Below are positions 15,959-24,381 of a stretch of 64,000 nucleotides of DNA, one piece after another. Below the pieces are notes generated by a model that did no database searches, was not told where the DNA came from, and was given only the letters and a program-made list of their open reading frames with translations. The stretch's first letter is position 1. Each line of letters begins with the position of its first letter. The position numbers were made by a program, and so were the translations under genes. The stretch is from Sporosarcina ureae DSM 2281 (GTDB lineage Bacteria; Bacillota; Bacilli; Bacillales_A; Planococcaceae): the NCBI RefSeq assembly GCF_000425545.1, contig NZ_AUDQ01000003.1, positions 1-64,000 of the forward strand, read 5' to 3'.

Positions 15959-16180
15959 CTAAACTATAACCTCTTCTTTCACTATTACAGGAACAACTGC
16001 TAGTACATGATCAATTAGGAAAGTTCGTTTAGAATTACGCAAAAAACAGTACGCTGTAAATGTTTTGCCATGTATATTCAGTACACGGATTTTTCGTTTG
16101 CTAATGGAACCGTCTTTCGCTTCATACATCACTTCAAGAATATCACCGTATCGTAATGCCTTTTCTAATGAACACCGCAC
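15959..16180 (-). CDS. Small WYL-like domain protein
   Basis: This 73-residue protein resembles an isolated WYL-type ligand-sensing fold: GDILEVMYEAKDGS, SKRKIRVLNI, FTAYCFLRNSKRTFLIDHVLAV. No DNA-binding part is attached. The GTG start at 16180 is chosen because gggagg lies eight bases upstream; the reading to 16267 has no good ribosome site. WYL domains bind nucleic acid or small ligands in other proteins, but no function can be given here. A terminator follows directly, so it is a single-gene unit. Confidence 0.6.
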   Translation of the reverse strand: MRCSLEKALRYGDILEVMYEAKDGSISKRKIRVLNIHGKTFTAYCFLRNSKRTFLIDHVLAVVPVIVKEEVIV

Positions 16181-16305
16181 ACTCGTTCCCTCCCTTTGTT
16201 TCAGTATAAAGAATGTATGTTCTGTTGTAAAGTGTTTTATATAAACAATTTTCGCGTTTTTTACCATTCCATCCAGGGTACTATAGAAGAAAAGGATGTG
16301 AGTAA

Positions 16306-16752
16306 ATGCCTTTCGATTATGATTTGGATTACAGTACGTTAGACTTACGCAAAAACCCCGAATTATATAAAGTAGGAAAAGGTGAACAAGGCGTGTTATT
16401 AGTTGAGCCTTACAAAAGTGAAATTTTACCTCATTGGCGTTTTAAAACACCTGACATTGCGAAAGAGTCTGCCGATCAAATTTGTCAGCTTTTTGAAGAA
16501 TATCGAAAGCAAGATGACTTTGTTGGCATGGACATGGCACGTAAATTCATTCAAATGGGCTATACGCGCGCTCGTCGTTATGCGAATCATAAAAGTGGAA
16601 GGAAATATAATGAAGACGGAACGGTAAAAGAGCGCGATATGGATCCGATCAAAGCGGAGTCTGCAAAAATTTTCAAGGAACGATGGGACACAATTCGTGA
16701 AGATGAGGATTATATTAAGAGAAAAAAAGCGCATCAGAAAGCATTTGGATAA
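16306..16752 (+). CDS. DUF4385 family protein
   Basis: This 148-residue hydrophilic protein begins MPFDYDLDYSTLDLRKNPELY and contains RFKTPDIAKESADQI and QMGYTRARRYANH, which match DUF4385. The family is widespread in bacteria and has no known function. The lysine- and arginine-rich second half suggests nucleic acid contact, but this is inference. The ATG at 16306 follows aaaggatg. Strong terminators flank it on the downstream side. Confidence 0.75.
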   Translation: MPFDYDLDYSTLDLRKNPELYKVGKGEQGVLLVEPYKSEILPHWRFKTPDIAKESADQICQLFEEYRKQDDFVGMDMARKFIQMGYTRARRYANHKSGRKYNEDGTVKERDMDPIKAESAKIFKERWDTIREDEDYIKRKKAHQKAFG

Positions 16753-16760
16753 TACTCAGT

Positions 16761-16799
16761 AAAAAGCGGTGAATACTTTAACAGGCATTCACCGCTTTA
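16761..16799. terminator. Bidirectional terminator
   Basis: aaaagcggtgaat pairs with attcaccgcttt, between convergent genes ending at 16752 and 16801. Confidence 0.85.
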
Positions 16800-16800
16800 T

Positions 16801-18090
16801 TTACTTCGTCAGTTCATCTATTACATGACGCTTCTTTTGCAACCTTGAGCTATCCAGTGGCTCGAGTACAGAATGATTGAAATGGTTCCACGCATAATTG
16901 GTCATTAGCTGAACAAGATTTTTCGTCTTTTCATCCTCCGAATTTCGGGCAATATACTGAAGGGCGTCCAATATAGCATTGAGAATACTCGCATCTTCTT
17001 TACCGTAATAACTAATTTGGCTGAACGCTGCATAGAAATAGTCTTCCGAACTTGGATACACTGTCACTACACACGGTTTGTTTTCCTTCGTATATGTCAC
17101 CGCGATTCCTCCTGGTAACAGAGTAGCACGCTGCAACACTTCCCCTAACGAATGAATACAACGGATAGCAGTATGAGGGTCATTGATTCCTGGAGACAGC
17201 GCACGCAATGCGATTTCCACAATTTTTTCGATACCATACTCTACATCTTGTAAAATCGAGCGTTCTTCACCTAATACGAAATGCGTTGAAAGATTGTCAG
17301 TAGAAAGTTCTTTTTGAGAATACACGGTAGCCATACTCGTATGCGTTCCACAAAATGCGCCAATTGGCTTTACCACATCTACGATCGATTGATGATCAAT
17401 CGCCCATTTCGTCAATTTCTCATACTCGATATATTGTATGTAGCCAAAGTTTTCACTCTTTACTTCCGTAACAAACGGAAAATTTTGCGCAAAGAAAGGT
17501 TTTTCATCGTTCCAGACGACGCGATTTTCTTTCATTCCATTATTTTCACTGTTTAACGAAGTGAGTACATCATCGGTTAATTCACGAATAAGTCGACTTA
17601 CTTGAACCGAAGTTCCGACGTTATGTATGAAAAATGCGAAGAATGCTAAACAGATCACTGCAAGCGCGACGCCAACAGAAGCAGAAATCACTTCATGATT
17701 GATGGATGCTTTACGCATGAAGAGTAACGATAATATGGTATAAACAAAGCCCCCCATAAAGATTCCTAACACACGCTGAGTAGATGGTTTGTTCAAGAAA
17801 TTCTGAAGTGCTCGTGGTGAAAATTGTGAAGAGTACATCGTCAACACGACCATGATCGTTGAGAACGTCACGGTTGTCATGGTGAGCAATGCGCCTGATA
17901 ACGTACCTAAAATCGTTTGTGCTAAATCTACTGTCGTTCTAAAGTAGCTAGGGATGTGTTCTTTCAGATCGTTGTTATATTTTGTGTCGACTAATACTGT
18001 AAAAAGTGCAAAAATAGATGCAAGAATCGTATACACGCTTGGAATAAACCAAATGCTTTCACGCATCTTCAATAGTACACGTTTGAACAT
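16801..18090 (-). CDS. DUF2254 family membrane protein
   Basis: This 429-residue protein has four predicted membrane segments in the first 170 residues (around 15-33, 60-90, 105-125 and 135-155) and a soluble C-terminal part with the NDPHTAIRCIHSLGEVL motif typical of DUF2254. The function of this family is unknown; a transport or mechanosensing role is only a guess. It is a single gene, divergent from the XRE regulator. The ATG at 18090 is preceded by gaagagg at short spacing. Confidence 0.8.
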   Translation of the reverse strand: MFKRVLLKMRESIWFIPSVYTILASIFALFTVLVDTKYNNDLKEHIPSYFRTTVDLAQTILGTLSGALLTMTTVTFSTIMVVLTMYSSQFSPRALQNFLNKPSTQRVLGIFMGGFVYTILSLLFMRKASINHEVISASVGVALAVICLAFFAFFIHNVGTSVQVSRLIRELTDDVLTSLNSENNGMKENRVVWNDEKPFFAQNFPFVTEVKSENFGYIQYIEYEKLTKWAIDHQSIVDVVKPIGAFCGTHTSMATVYSQKELSTDNLSTHFVLGEERSILQDVEYGIEKIVEIALRALSPGINDPHTAIRCIHSLGEVLQRATLLPGGIAVTYTKENKPCVVTVYPSSEDYFYAAFSQISYYGKEDASILNAILDALQYIARNSEDEKTKNLVQLMTNYAWNHFNHSVLEPLDSSRLQKKRHVIDELTK

Positions 18091-18213
18091 GGGCCTCTTC
18101 CCTCATTCCTTGTATCAAAATGAAACCTCTATTTACTATACCCTGTATAGCTGATTAAAAACCGCAATGAATACGTAGTAAACAGCATGAAAAGACTTGT
18201 AAAATAGTCAAAA

Positions 18214-18254
18214 TGACAATTATAGTTGTCATAATGACTAAAACACGTTACAAT
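18214..18254 (+). promoter_or_regulatory. Promoter and overlapping palindromic operator of the XRE-DUF3169 pair
   Basis: TTGTCA (18226-18231) and TACAAT (18249-18254) are 17 bases apart. The -35 box is the right arm of the palindrome tgacaa-ttatag-ttgtca (18214-18231). A further atgac half-site follows at 18234. This layout suits repression by the encoded regulator. Confidence 0.65.
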
Positions 18255-18274
18255 ACAATGAAGAGGTGAAGCTG

Positions 18275-18478
18275 ATGCGGACAAGATTAAAAGAATTACG
18301 AGCGCGTGACGGGCTCAATCAAACGGAACTGGCCAAGTTGGCAAAAGTATCCAGGCAAACGATTAGCTTAATTGAAAGGGAAGAATTTGTGCCTTCCTTG
18401 CTGATTGCGAAACGGATTGCACATATTTTTGATGAAACAATTGAATGTATTTTTATTTTTGATGAGGAGGAACTATAA
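18275..18478 (+). CDS. XRE-family helix-turn-helix regulator
   Basis: This 67-residue single-domain Cro/CI-type regulator has the helix-turn-helix LNQTELAKLAKVSRQTISLIE. It belongs to the small group that precedes DUF3169 membrane proteins in Bacilli. The start at 18275 is chosen because aagaggtga lies seven bases upstream; GTG at 18266 overlaps that site. Its TAA shares one base with the ATG of the next gene, so the pair is coupled. A palindrome overlapping the -35 box suggests that it represses its own operon. Confidence 0.85.
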   Translation: MRTRLKELRARDGLNQTELAKLAKVSRQTISLIEREEFVPSLLIAKRIAHIFDETIECIFIFDEEEL

Positions 18479-19158
18479 TGAGAATGATTATTTGGACACT
18501 AGTCGGTGCTGCAGTCGGATTCTTTGGTATGTATGCTGCGTTATCTATTGATTTTAAAGCAGGCTTTTTGCCCATTGGATTTGAATTAAATATAGTGTTA
18601 ATCGCCATCACTTTACTGCTCTTTGTCTTCATTGCGGTCAGTTCTGCGCAAATGAAAAAGAAAGCTGGTCTTACACTGACGGGTGTTGACGAAGACGAAC
18701 GGGATATGTGGCAATATAAAAAATTCAGTGACCTGAACTTATGTAATACGATCGCACTGATTGTAAGTATTGTAGCAATAGGTGTCGCGATCATCACCGA
18801 TCAGCCGGCATGGTTATTACTGACTTCCGGCGGGATTCTCCTTCTATCTATTGTGTTTTCCATGTTGGTACCCGGTTTGATGAAAGCCGTTTATCCTGAC
18901 CGTGAGCTACCATCAGCTTCCGAAAAAAACTTTGCCAAGAAGCTGCTAGACGCTTCAGATGAAGGCGAGAGATTCGTTATGCTTCAAGGCTATTATAAAA
19001 CGTTTAACACGATGAATCTGTCATTGATTATCGCATTGATGTTATTTATTCTGTACTCCGTAGGCACAGGTGACTCCCAGTTATTCTCTATTTTCATTGT
19101 AGGTCTCATACTGATTGTAACGAATGCACAGTATTTGCTAACCATTCGAAATAAATGA
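18478..19158 (+). CDS. DUF3169 family membrane protein
   Basis: This 226-residue protein has six predicted membrane segments in three pairs (about 5-25, 35-58, 92-110, 113-132, 180-197 and 203-220) separated by charged loops. The layout matches DUF3169 proteins, which are regularly encoded after small XRE regulators. The biochemical role is unknown. It overlaps the regulator gene by one base and is followed by a strong terminator, so the two form a complete operon. Confidence 0.8.
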   Translation: MRMIIWTLVGAAVGFFGMYAALSIDFKAGFLPIGFELNIVLIAITLLLFVFIAVSSAQMKKKAGLTLTGVDEDERDMWQYKKFSDLNLCNTIALIVSIVAIGVAIITDQPAWLLLTSGGILLLSIVFSMLVPGLMKAVYPDRELPSASEKNFAKKLLDASDEGERFVMLQGYYKTFNTMNLSLIIALMLFILYSVGTGDSQLFSIFIVGLILIVTNAQYLLTIRNK

Positions 19159-19180
19159 TAAGTAGATCAATAGAATTATA

Positions 19181-19219
19181 ATCGCTGTTCAAGTACTTGT
19201 TGCTTTGAACAGCGATTTT
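19181..19219. terminator. Terminator between DUF3169 and DUF488 genes
   Basis: atcgctgttcaa pairs with tttgaacagcgat, followed by ttttt on the plus strand. Confidence 0.85.
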
Positions 19220-19231
19220 TGTATTCACTCA

Positions 19232-19600
19232 TCACACTTGCTGACGATCCAAGATTTCTTTTAAGACTACAGATTGATTATTTTTTTCATCCTTTGCTCC
19301 AAACACGAGCGTTAAATTTTTCTTATGTTCTATCGTCCAGTCTGTCAACTTCTCTAACTCATCTTGCTGTTCTTCATTGTTCTCTAACTCTTCTTTGTAC
19401 TGATCCTTGAATTGATCAAATTTATCGGGATCATGATCAAACCATTGACGAAGTTCTTTGCTTGGTCCAATTTCTTTTAACCATTCATCCACTTGTGCAT
19501 CTTCCTTACTCATTCCACGTGGCCATACACGATCAACAAGAACTCGCATTCCATCTGCTTTCTTTGCTTCTTCATAAACTCGTTTAATCTGAACTGGCAT
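19232..19600 (-). CDS. DUF488 family protein (YeaO-like)
   Basis: This 122-residue protein carries the family signature VLVDRVWPRGMSKE near residues 20-33, then WLKEIGPSKELRQWF and the C-terminal TLVFGAKDEKNNQ. DUF488 proteins of this length (YeaO type) are common and uncharacterised; the conserved Arg/Trp core is thought to form a binding pocket. The ATG at 19600 has aggagga eight bases upstream. It is a single gene. Confidence 0.82.
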   Translation of the reverse strand: MPVQIKRVYEEAKKADGMRVLVDRVWPRGMSKEDAQVDEWLKEIGPSKELRQWFDHDPDKFDQFKDQYKEELENNEEQQDELEKLTDWTIEHKKNLTLVFGAKDEKNNQSVVLKEILDRQQV

Positions 19601-19831
19601 ATAGATCTCCTCCTATTCGTCTCTCTTATTTCATGTACCCTAATTTCTACGCAGTAACATGTTATTTGTTCGATTAAGTGGTATATAAAAAATGCAACGT
19701 CGAGATTCATCTCGACAATATCTTTATTCTTAATTTATTTATAGTACATTGGTTATTGGTTTGCCCAGTTCGGATCACTCCATTTGACCTTTTCGAGTAC
19801 ATCCGTCGTTTCTATTTGTGCCGCAATCGTT

Positions 19832-20185
19832 TCAATTTGAAACGTCCAGCGTACCATTTTGTGTTAGGAAGATCGATTTCGTATAATCGACGCGATACCA
19901 TTTCGTTCTATCAATTTTCATTTTATTATACGAAGAATTAGAGATTAGATACCCTTGGGATTCTAAACTGTAAATAGTACGTCGAATTTTATTAAGTGAC
20001 CAAAATGGGATTTCCTCTTTCCAATCTTCATACGTTTTGTACACCCATGTATATCCATCGCGTTTGTTTGTTGATATGAGTGAACGATAATGCAGATGCT
20101 GCAGTAAAAAAGCTTCGTTAAATCCAATCTCCATAACTATAGTCGTTTGCACTGTAAAAGATGGTTCATCGAGTAATAAATACAT
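19832..20185 (-). CDS. Orphan replication-initiator-type winged-helix protein
   Basis: This 117-residue protein has GFNEAFLLQHLHYRS, then DGYTWVYKTYEDWKEEIPFWSLNKIRRTIYSLESQGYL and WYRVDY. This pattern is shared with the N-terminal winged helix of phage and plasmid replication proteins. The rest of such proteins, a DnaD-like or primase-binding domain, is absent. The start at 20185 has taggagg seven bases upstream. It may be a domesticated or decayed phage gene, or a small DNA-binding regulator. No other phage genes surround it. Confidence 0.55.
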   Translation of the reverse strand: MYLLLDEPSFTVQTTIVMEIGFNEAFLLQHLHYRSLISTNKRDGYTWVYKTYEDWKEEIPFWSLNKIRRTIYSLESQGYLISNSSYNKMKIDRTKWYRVDYTKSIFLTQNGTLDVSN

Positions 20186-20343
20186 AATATTTCCTCCTAA
20201 TGGCATCGAATGTAGAAGATCTATTTTCATCTCCTCACATGCTATATAGAGGCAAAATGTAGAAAGGATACACTATTAAAAAATATTTTTACTGAAAAAG
20301 TGCGGGCGCGTGTAAATGTAATGGATTCGGTTGATCGAGTGAG

Positions 20344-20369
20344 AAAATGAGTGACAGAGGTGCGATACA
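20344..20369. repeat. Direct repeat copy 1 (26 bp)
   Basis: aaaatgagtgacagaggtgc plus gataca is repeated with two mismatches at 21690-21715. The two copies bracket the TMEM175-like and NTR-like genes. Confidence 0.6.
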
Positions 20370-20447
20370 AAAAAATAACGTGATGACCGTTTGAAAGTGA
20401 GCAAATTTGTGAATAGAAAGAAGAAGGAAAAAAAGGGGTGTCACTAC

Positions 20448-21023
20448 ATGAAGACAAGTCGTATGGAAGCATTTAGTGATGGTGTACTAGCGATCATCAT
20501 TACGATCATGGTTTTAGAGCTGAAGCCACCCACCGCCATTGATAAAGAAGCATTCCTCACACTCATACCGACCGTCGTCAGTTATATGTTGAGCTTTGTG
20601 TATGTAGGGATCTATTGGAACAACCACCATCATTTAGTTCATAAATTAAGTCGTTTGAACGGCCGCGTACTGTGGAGTAATTTGCATTGGTTATTTTGGA
20701 TGTCGCTTATTCCGTTTTCTACCGCATGGGTAGGAATGAATCCGTTAGAGGCGGTACCGACATTATTTTATGGAGTGATTCTTTTCCTTTGTGCTGTGTC
20801 GTACTTATTCTTACAAAATCAAGTCGTTCAATGCGAAGGGATCGAATCAGATTTAGCGAAAGAAATAGGTTTTGACTGGAAAGGTAAAGTGTCCATGCTA
20901 CTGTATGTCACTGGGGTAGTATTTGCATTTTGGATACCGACTGTTTCGTATATTTTGTATTTAGTCGTTGCGATTATTTGGTTCATCCCAGATAAACGAA
21001 TCGAAAAAACAATTGTACAGTAA
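20448..21023 (+). CDS. TMEM175-family potassium channel-like protein (DUF1211)
   Basis: This 191-residue membrane protein has about six segments and the family signature RMEAFSDGV in the first helix. In bacterial TMEM175 channels this FSD motif lines the potassium filter region and the protein forms a tetramer. Other conserved features are WNNHHHLVH in the second repeat and W-rich helices. The start at 20448 is chosen because aaggggtg lies just upstream. It is followed 75 bases later by a secreted protein gene on the same strand. Confidence 0.82.
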   Translation: MKTSRMEAFSDGVLAIIITIMVLELKPPTAIDKEAFLTLIPTVVSYMLSFVYVGIYWNNHHHLVHKLSRLNGRVLWSNLHWLFWMSLIPFSTAWVGMNPLEAVPTLFYGVILFLCAVSYLFLQNQVVQCEGIESDLAKEIGFDWKGKVSMLLYVTGVVFAFWIPTVSYILYLVVAIIWFIPDKRIEKTIVQ

Positions 21024-21098
21024 CAAAAAACTTGACGTATGTAACTTTTATTCCACATAAACGGTCTAATCGAAAACAGGTAGAGAAGAGGAATGCAT

Positions 21099-21647
21099 TT
21101 GAATAAGAAAAAGATTTTACTATCACTCATTTTCTTATTACTAGTTGCCTTGAACATGAACCCTGTTCCCGTTTCAGCTTGTTCGTGTGAAATGCCTCCA
21201 ACTGCAGACATAGCATTAGACAATGCGGATGCAGTTTTTAGCGGAGAAGTCGTGAGCATTAACGAGCATATAAAAGAAAGTGGATACGTTGTAAAATTTA
21301 ATGTACAACGAGTATGGAAAGGTTTAAATACGAAGACCGTATCGATATACACAGCAAGTAATTCAGCAGCATGTGGTGTCAACTTTAGCATAGGAGAAGA
21401 ATATCTCGTTTATACGCATCGATATGAGGAAACAAGTGACGCGATGTTAACTACGACAGTATGTGATCGTACTGCTAGTGTAGCAAATATATCTGATGAT
21501 CTTGCCTTAATTGGTAAAGGTGACATTCCAACAAAAATCGAAGCAAACGATGAACCTAGGAACAACAACATTTATTACTTCGGAATCTTAACAATTATCT
21601 TGACTGGAAGTTTATTCATATGGAGATACATTAAAAAACCGACTTAA
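21099..21647 (+). CDS. Secreted NTR/TIMP-like domain protein with C-terminal membrane anchor
   Basis: This protein of about 182 residues has an N-terminal signal peptide that would be cut near VSA-CSCEMPP. The CSC N-terminus, the DAVFSGEVVSI strand, VWKGLNTKTVSIYTA and further cysteines (AACGVNF, TTVCDRT) resemble the netrin/TIMP-like fold. A hydrophobic helix near the C-terminus followed by lysines (WRYIKKP) would anchor it outside the membrane. The TTG at 21099 fits the agaggaa ribosome site better than the ATG at 21093. Protease-inhibitor activity is not established for bacterial members. Confidence 0.65.
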   Translation: MNKKKILLSLIFLLLVALNMNPVPVSACSCEMPPTADIALDNADAVFSGEVVSINEHIKESGYVVKFNVQRVWKGLNTKTVSIYTASNSAACGVNFSIGEEYLVYTHRYEETSDAMLTTTVCDRTASVANISDDLALIGKGDIPTKIEANDEPRNNNIYYFGILTIILTGSLFIWRYIKKPT

Positions 21648-21689
21648 TTATCATCTCCCTGTCATTCAAACGATTCCACTTATACGAAT

Positions 21690-21715
21690 AAAATGAGTGA
21701 CAGGGATGCGATACA
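21690..21715. repeat. Direct repeat copy 2 (26 bp)
   Basis: aaaatgagtgacagggatgc plus gataca matches 20344-20369 at 24 of 26 bases. Confidence 0.6.
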
Positions 21716-21847
21716 GTACGGACTTGCCAATAACAAAAGAAGGCGTTCGTTGACTTTTAATAAGTGTCCTTATACACCCAATGACCCCGTCAACGACTAC
21801 CTATAAACTACTTACAAAAGTACATCGTAGAGATTTTTCACCTTGAA

Positions 21848-23149
21848 TTACAACCCCTTTATAAACCCAACGATTCCCTCCATCAACCCTTGTGCTAATG
21901 GTAAATCCGGATTACTGTAGGTCGCAATATTCCCTTCGCGATCTTCGGGTGATTCTTTCAAGATATGATTCATTTTGTCCACAATCAGTAGCTTGGCGTC
22001 TTTTTTCGCATCATGTAACAGTTTCGCATCCTTGACGGGTACTTGGATGTCGCGATTACCATTCACTAAAAGGACTGGGACCTGTACCTTTTTCAACCGT
22101 TCAGTCGGATCAAAATCCAACCATGAAATCATATAAGGTTGAACGGATGGCCGGAAAAGGCTATGTAACTCTGTGCTGATAGTTTCTACTCGTTCACCTG
22201 CTTTTAACGCTTCTAAAATCGCTTTGGATTCTTCAAATAGATTAACTGGTAGCTGTTCCTTTAGTTGTTCTAAAAGGACTTGATCAATCGATCGACCTGC
22301 TCCTGCAATGGAAATAAACGCATCCGCATCCGCTTGTTCAGTAGCCACCATGCCAATTAATGATCCTTCGCTATGACCGATGATGCCGATCATTGAAAAA
22401 CGTGAATCCGTTTTAGCGAATTGAACCCATGCTGCAGCATCGTCAATATAATGATCGAACCGCAAATCATCTTCTTTGCCGGATAATCCCATATTCATAC
22501 CGACTCCACGCTTGTCATAGCGAATACTCGCCACGCCTTCCGCTGCTAAATTTTCTGCGAGCATTTTCAAACTATTATTTTTCCCTGGTAACCCTAGGGA
22601 ATTGCCATCATGATCTGTAGAACCAGATCCTGCAATAATGACCATGAGTGGGAAAGGGCCTTCACCATTTGGTAGTTCCAACAGGCCATCCATTGCTCCA
22701 TTTTCTACTGCAACTTGTACAACATCCCCTGTTTCAACGACTTCCTCTGGACTCCCTTTGGTTAATTCAAAAGGGAAGGATTGACCTTGTTGCGTAAATG
22801 TTCCAGTGATGTTGTCTTGGGCTACTTCTCCATCGAAGGTAATACGTTGTCCTTGAAGATTCATCTCGAAAAATACGTCGGTATCATGTAACGTCACGTT
22901 TGTTAGTGTGTAATCACGTAATCCTTGTGAGGGAATGCTTATCGTGCCACTTATCTTATTGAATGACAGAATAATAGGCAGTGGTTGATTTGGAACCAAA
23001 ATAGAACCATTCCATTTACCTTCAATTGTCGCCAATGAACTCACCTCTTCTGCATTATTTTCTGGCTCTTCTTCTTTTTTCTTGCTACAGCCTACAATGA
23101 CTAGCAAGAAACTCGTCAATAAACAAAAATAAATTCCCGATTTCTTCAT
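21848..23149 (-). CDS. Lipoprotein alpha/beta hydrolase
   Basis: This protein of about 433 residues has a lipoprotein signal with lipobox LVIVGC, so it is anchored outside the membrane. A beta-rich domain follows (about 40-150: IEGKWNGSI, ITGTFTQQGQSF). The C-terminal alpha/beta-hydrolase domain has IAGSGSTDHDGN, RYDKRGVGMN, the nucleophile elbow GHSEG, an acid in VNGNRDIQVP and MNHI as the catalytic His. The fusion resembles DUF3887-like/dienelactone hydrolase proteins, and the substrate is unknown. The start at 23149 has aggagtg upstream and yields a proper signal peptide; the longer reading to 23293 would bury it. A palindrome lies just upstream. Confidence 0.8.
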   Translation of the reverse strand: MKKSGIYFCLLTSFLLVIVGCSKKKEEEPENNAEEVSSLATIEGKWNGSILVPNQPLPIILSFNKISGTISIPSQGLRDYTLTNVTLHDTDVFFEMNLQGQRITFDGEVAQDNITGTFTQQGQSFPFELTKGSPEEVVETGDVVQVAVENGAMDGLLELPNGEGPFPLMVIIAGSGSTDHDGNSLGLPGKNNSLKMLAENLAAEGVASIRYDKRGVGMNMGLSGKEDDLRFDHYIDDAAAWVQFAKTDSRFSMIGIIGHSEGSLIGMVATEQADADAFISIAGAGRSIDQVLLEQLKEQLPVNLFEESKAILEALKAGERVETISTELHSLFRPSVQPYMISWLDFDPTERLKKVQVPVLLVNGNRDIQVPVKDAKLLHDAKKDAKLLIVDKMNHILKESPEDREGNIATYSNPDLPLAQGLMEGIVGFIKGL

Positions 23150-23162
23150 ATAAAACACTCCT

Positions 23163-23193
23163 ACACCTGTTATATGTGAAGTATAACAGGTGT
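23163..23193 (-). promoter_or_regulatory. 12-bp perfect palindrome overlapping an extended -10 box, hydrolase operator candidate
   Basis: acacctgttata and tataacaggtgt are perfect inverted repeats around a 7-base centre. On the minus strand the sequence tgttatact inside the palindrome is a TGn-extended -10 box, about 35 bases before the start codon at 23149. A repressor bound here would block the promoter. Confidence 0.55.
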
Positions 23194-23474
23194 AAGAATA
23201 AAGAGTTTTGAGTGTTAACTTTGTTATTCGTTTCAAGAAAAGGTTCTTAATACCTAGCATCTTTTCATCAGAATTAATGAGTTTTCTGGACATCTATGTA
23301 AATTCTTCACCCAACCTACTATGAGGCGTGAAGCAAAATAAGATAGTGTATGGTTCATATTCACCTTTCCTCCCCTAAAGCCGTGGCAACAAAATGAGCC
23401 CGATTGCTTAACAGGCGCAAATCCCTGTTCAAGAATTTCACCCTTTTGATGGGAGGAGTGAAAAGAGTTACAAT
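23194..23474. other. Region without a supported gene
   Basis: There is a possible 34-codon minus-strand ORF (23254-23358, MNHTLSYFASRL) behind ggggagg and a hairpin (aacagg with cctgtt, near 23411-23430). I cannot assign either, and they may be remnants. Confidence 0.3.
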
Positions 23475-23657
23475 TCACTTCCGAAATTTACTTGGGTCCT
23501 CAATCCTTGTAGATATAACCTCTCCACAATTTAGGCAGAAGGTCAATATTTTATTCGATCCCATTGATAACTTTTTATCTAGTGGCTTAACTGCCATAAA
23601 ATCCGTACCTTCACTAAATTCAGTACCGTTACATTTCGGACATACATTTTTATTCAT
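23475..23657 (-). CDS. Small zinc-ribbon protein
   Basis: This 60-residue protein has two CxxC knuckles, VCPKCNG near the N-terminus and FCLNCGEV near residue 42. They form a typical zinc ribbon with no further domain. The ATG at 23657 lies nine bases after aagggag. Such proteins are common in Bacilli and unstudied; a nucleic acid or protein contact role is inferred only. It is preceded on the same strand by a small membrane protein gene, 122 bases upstream. Confidence 0.6.
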   Translation of the reverse strand: MNKNVCPKCNGTEFSEGTDFMAVKPLDKKLSMGSNKILTFCLNCGEVISTRIEDPSKFRK

Positions 23658-23779
23658 TCATAACATCTCCCTTATATATAAATATACAACCGAGCTCATT
23701 AAACCAATCCAGAGTGCGACTCTAATGCAGGATACGCGCTCGTTATTTAATCGAATACCTAAAGCAAAACTCATTACTT

Positions 23780-24010
23780 TTATGCAGAATTCCTTTGTTT
23801 AATTAGTAAATCTGAAACTACAAATGATACTACCGGAACTAATGGCAACAAAATCAGCCAATTTCTGAAACCAAAATAAAGTAAGGGCGCAATAAAAGCA
23901 ATAACGCCAAAAAATATAGTTAATCTGGATTTTCTCTTGAACCCGAGAAAAAGAAAGATAAGCGATATAAAAATTATTACTCCCAAGAAAACATGTAACA
24001 AAACATCCAC
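23780..24010 (-). CDS. Small integral membrane protein
   Basis: This 76-residue protein is almost entirely hydrophobic, with three predicted membrane segments (about 3-23, 29-47 and 50-70) and short charged turns (KRKSR, FRN), ending KQRNSA. It starts with GTG at 24010 behind an aaagg stretch. No family is recognised. It may be cotranscribed with the zinc-ribbon gene that follows. Confidence 0.5.
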   Translation of the reverse strand: MDVLLHVFLGVIIFISLIFLFLGFKRKSRLTIFFGVIAFIAPLLYFGFRNWLILLPLVPVVSFVVSDLLIKQRNSA

Positions 24011-24381
24011 CCTTTTCGCCTTTTGGTTCAGTTTGTTGAATAAACCGTCCTCTTATAATCTACTTTATCATAAAATACTTTATTCCCTTCAACGTTTTCA
24101 ATTATTTCAGAACTATTAAAAGAAAATCATTCCAACCGTCAATTAACAAGCTGATCAGCAGCACAATTAACAAAGACATATAAACTTATATACCCTTGTT
24201 AATTTTTATGTTAATCGCGGCACAGATTTAACAATATGTGCATCAAAATGTTAATGCTAAGACAAAAAAAGGACGCCAATTCATGTGCGAATTGGCGTCC
24301 CCATTGGCTATGCTTTTTATGTTTTCTCCCCATGTCCCGAACCTATACGTTTAACTTCTAACTCTTTTTAATGACAATACA
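24011..24381. other. A/T-rich gene-free region with a hairpin and a terminator
   Basis: No coding sequence is supported. aattaacaa (24165-24173) pairs with ttgttaatt (24196-24204) around an inner palindrome atataaacttatat, forming a strong A/T-rich cruciform. The remainder holds several gttaa/ttaac motifs and the terminator at 24264-24300. Confidence 0.45.
24264..24300 (-). terminator. Terminator of the 5'-nucleotidase gene
   Basis: ggacgccaattc and gaattggcgtcc pair perfectly over a 6-base loop and are followed on the minus strand by ttttttt. Confidence 0.85.

Noticed and set aside
23254..23478. 74-codon minus-strand ORF upstream of the lipoprotein hydrolase
   Set aside because: The long form has no ribosome site and no family; only an internal 34-codon version has a plausible site, and this is too weak to list as a gene.
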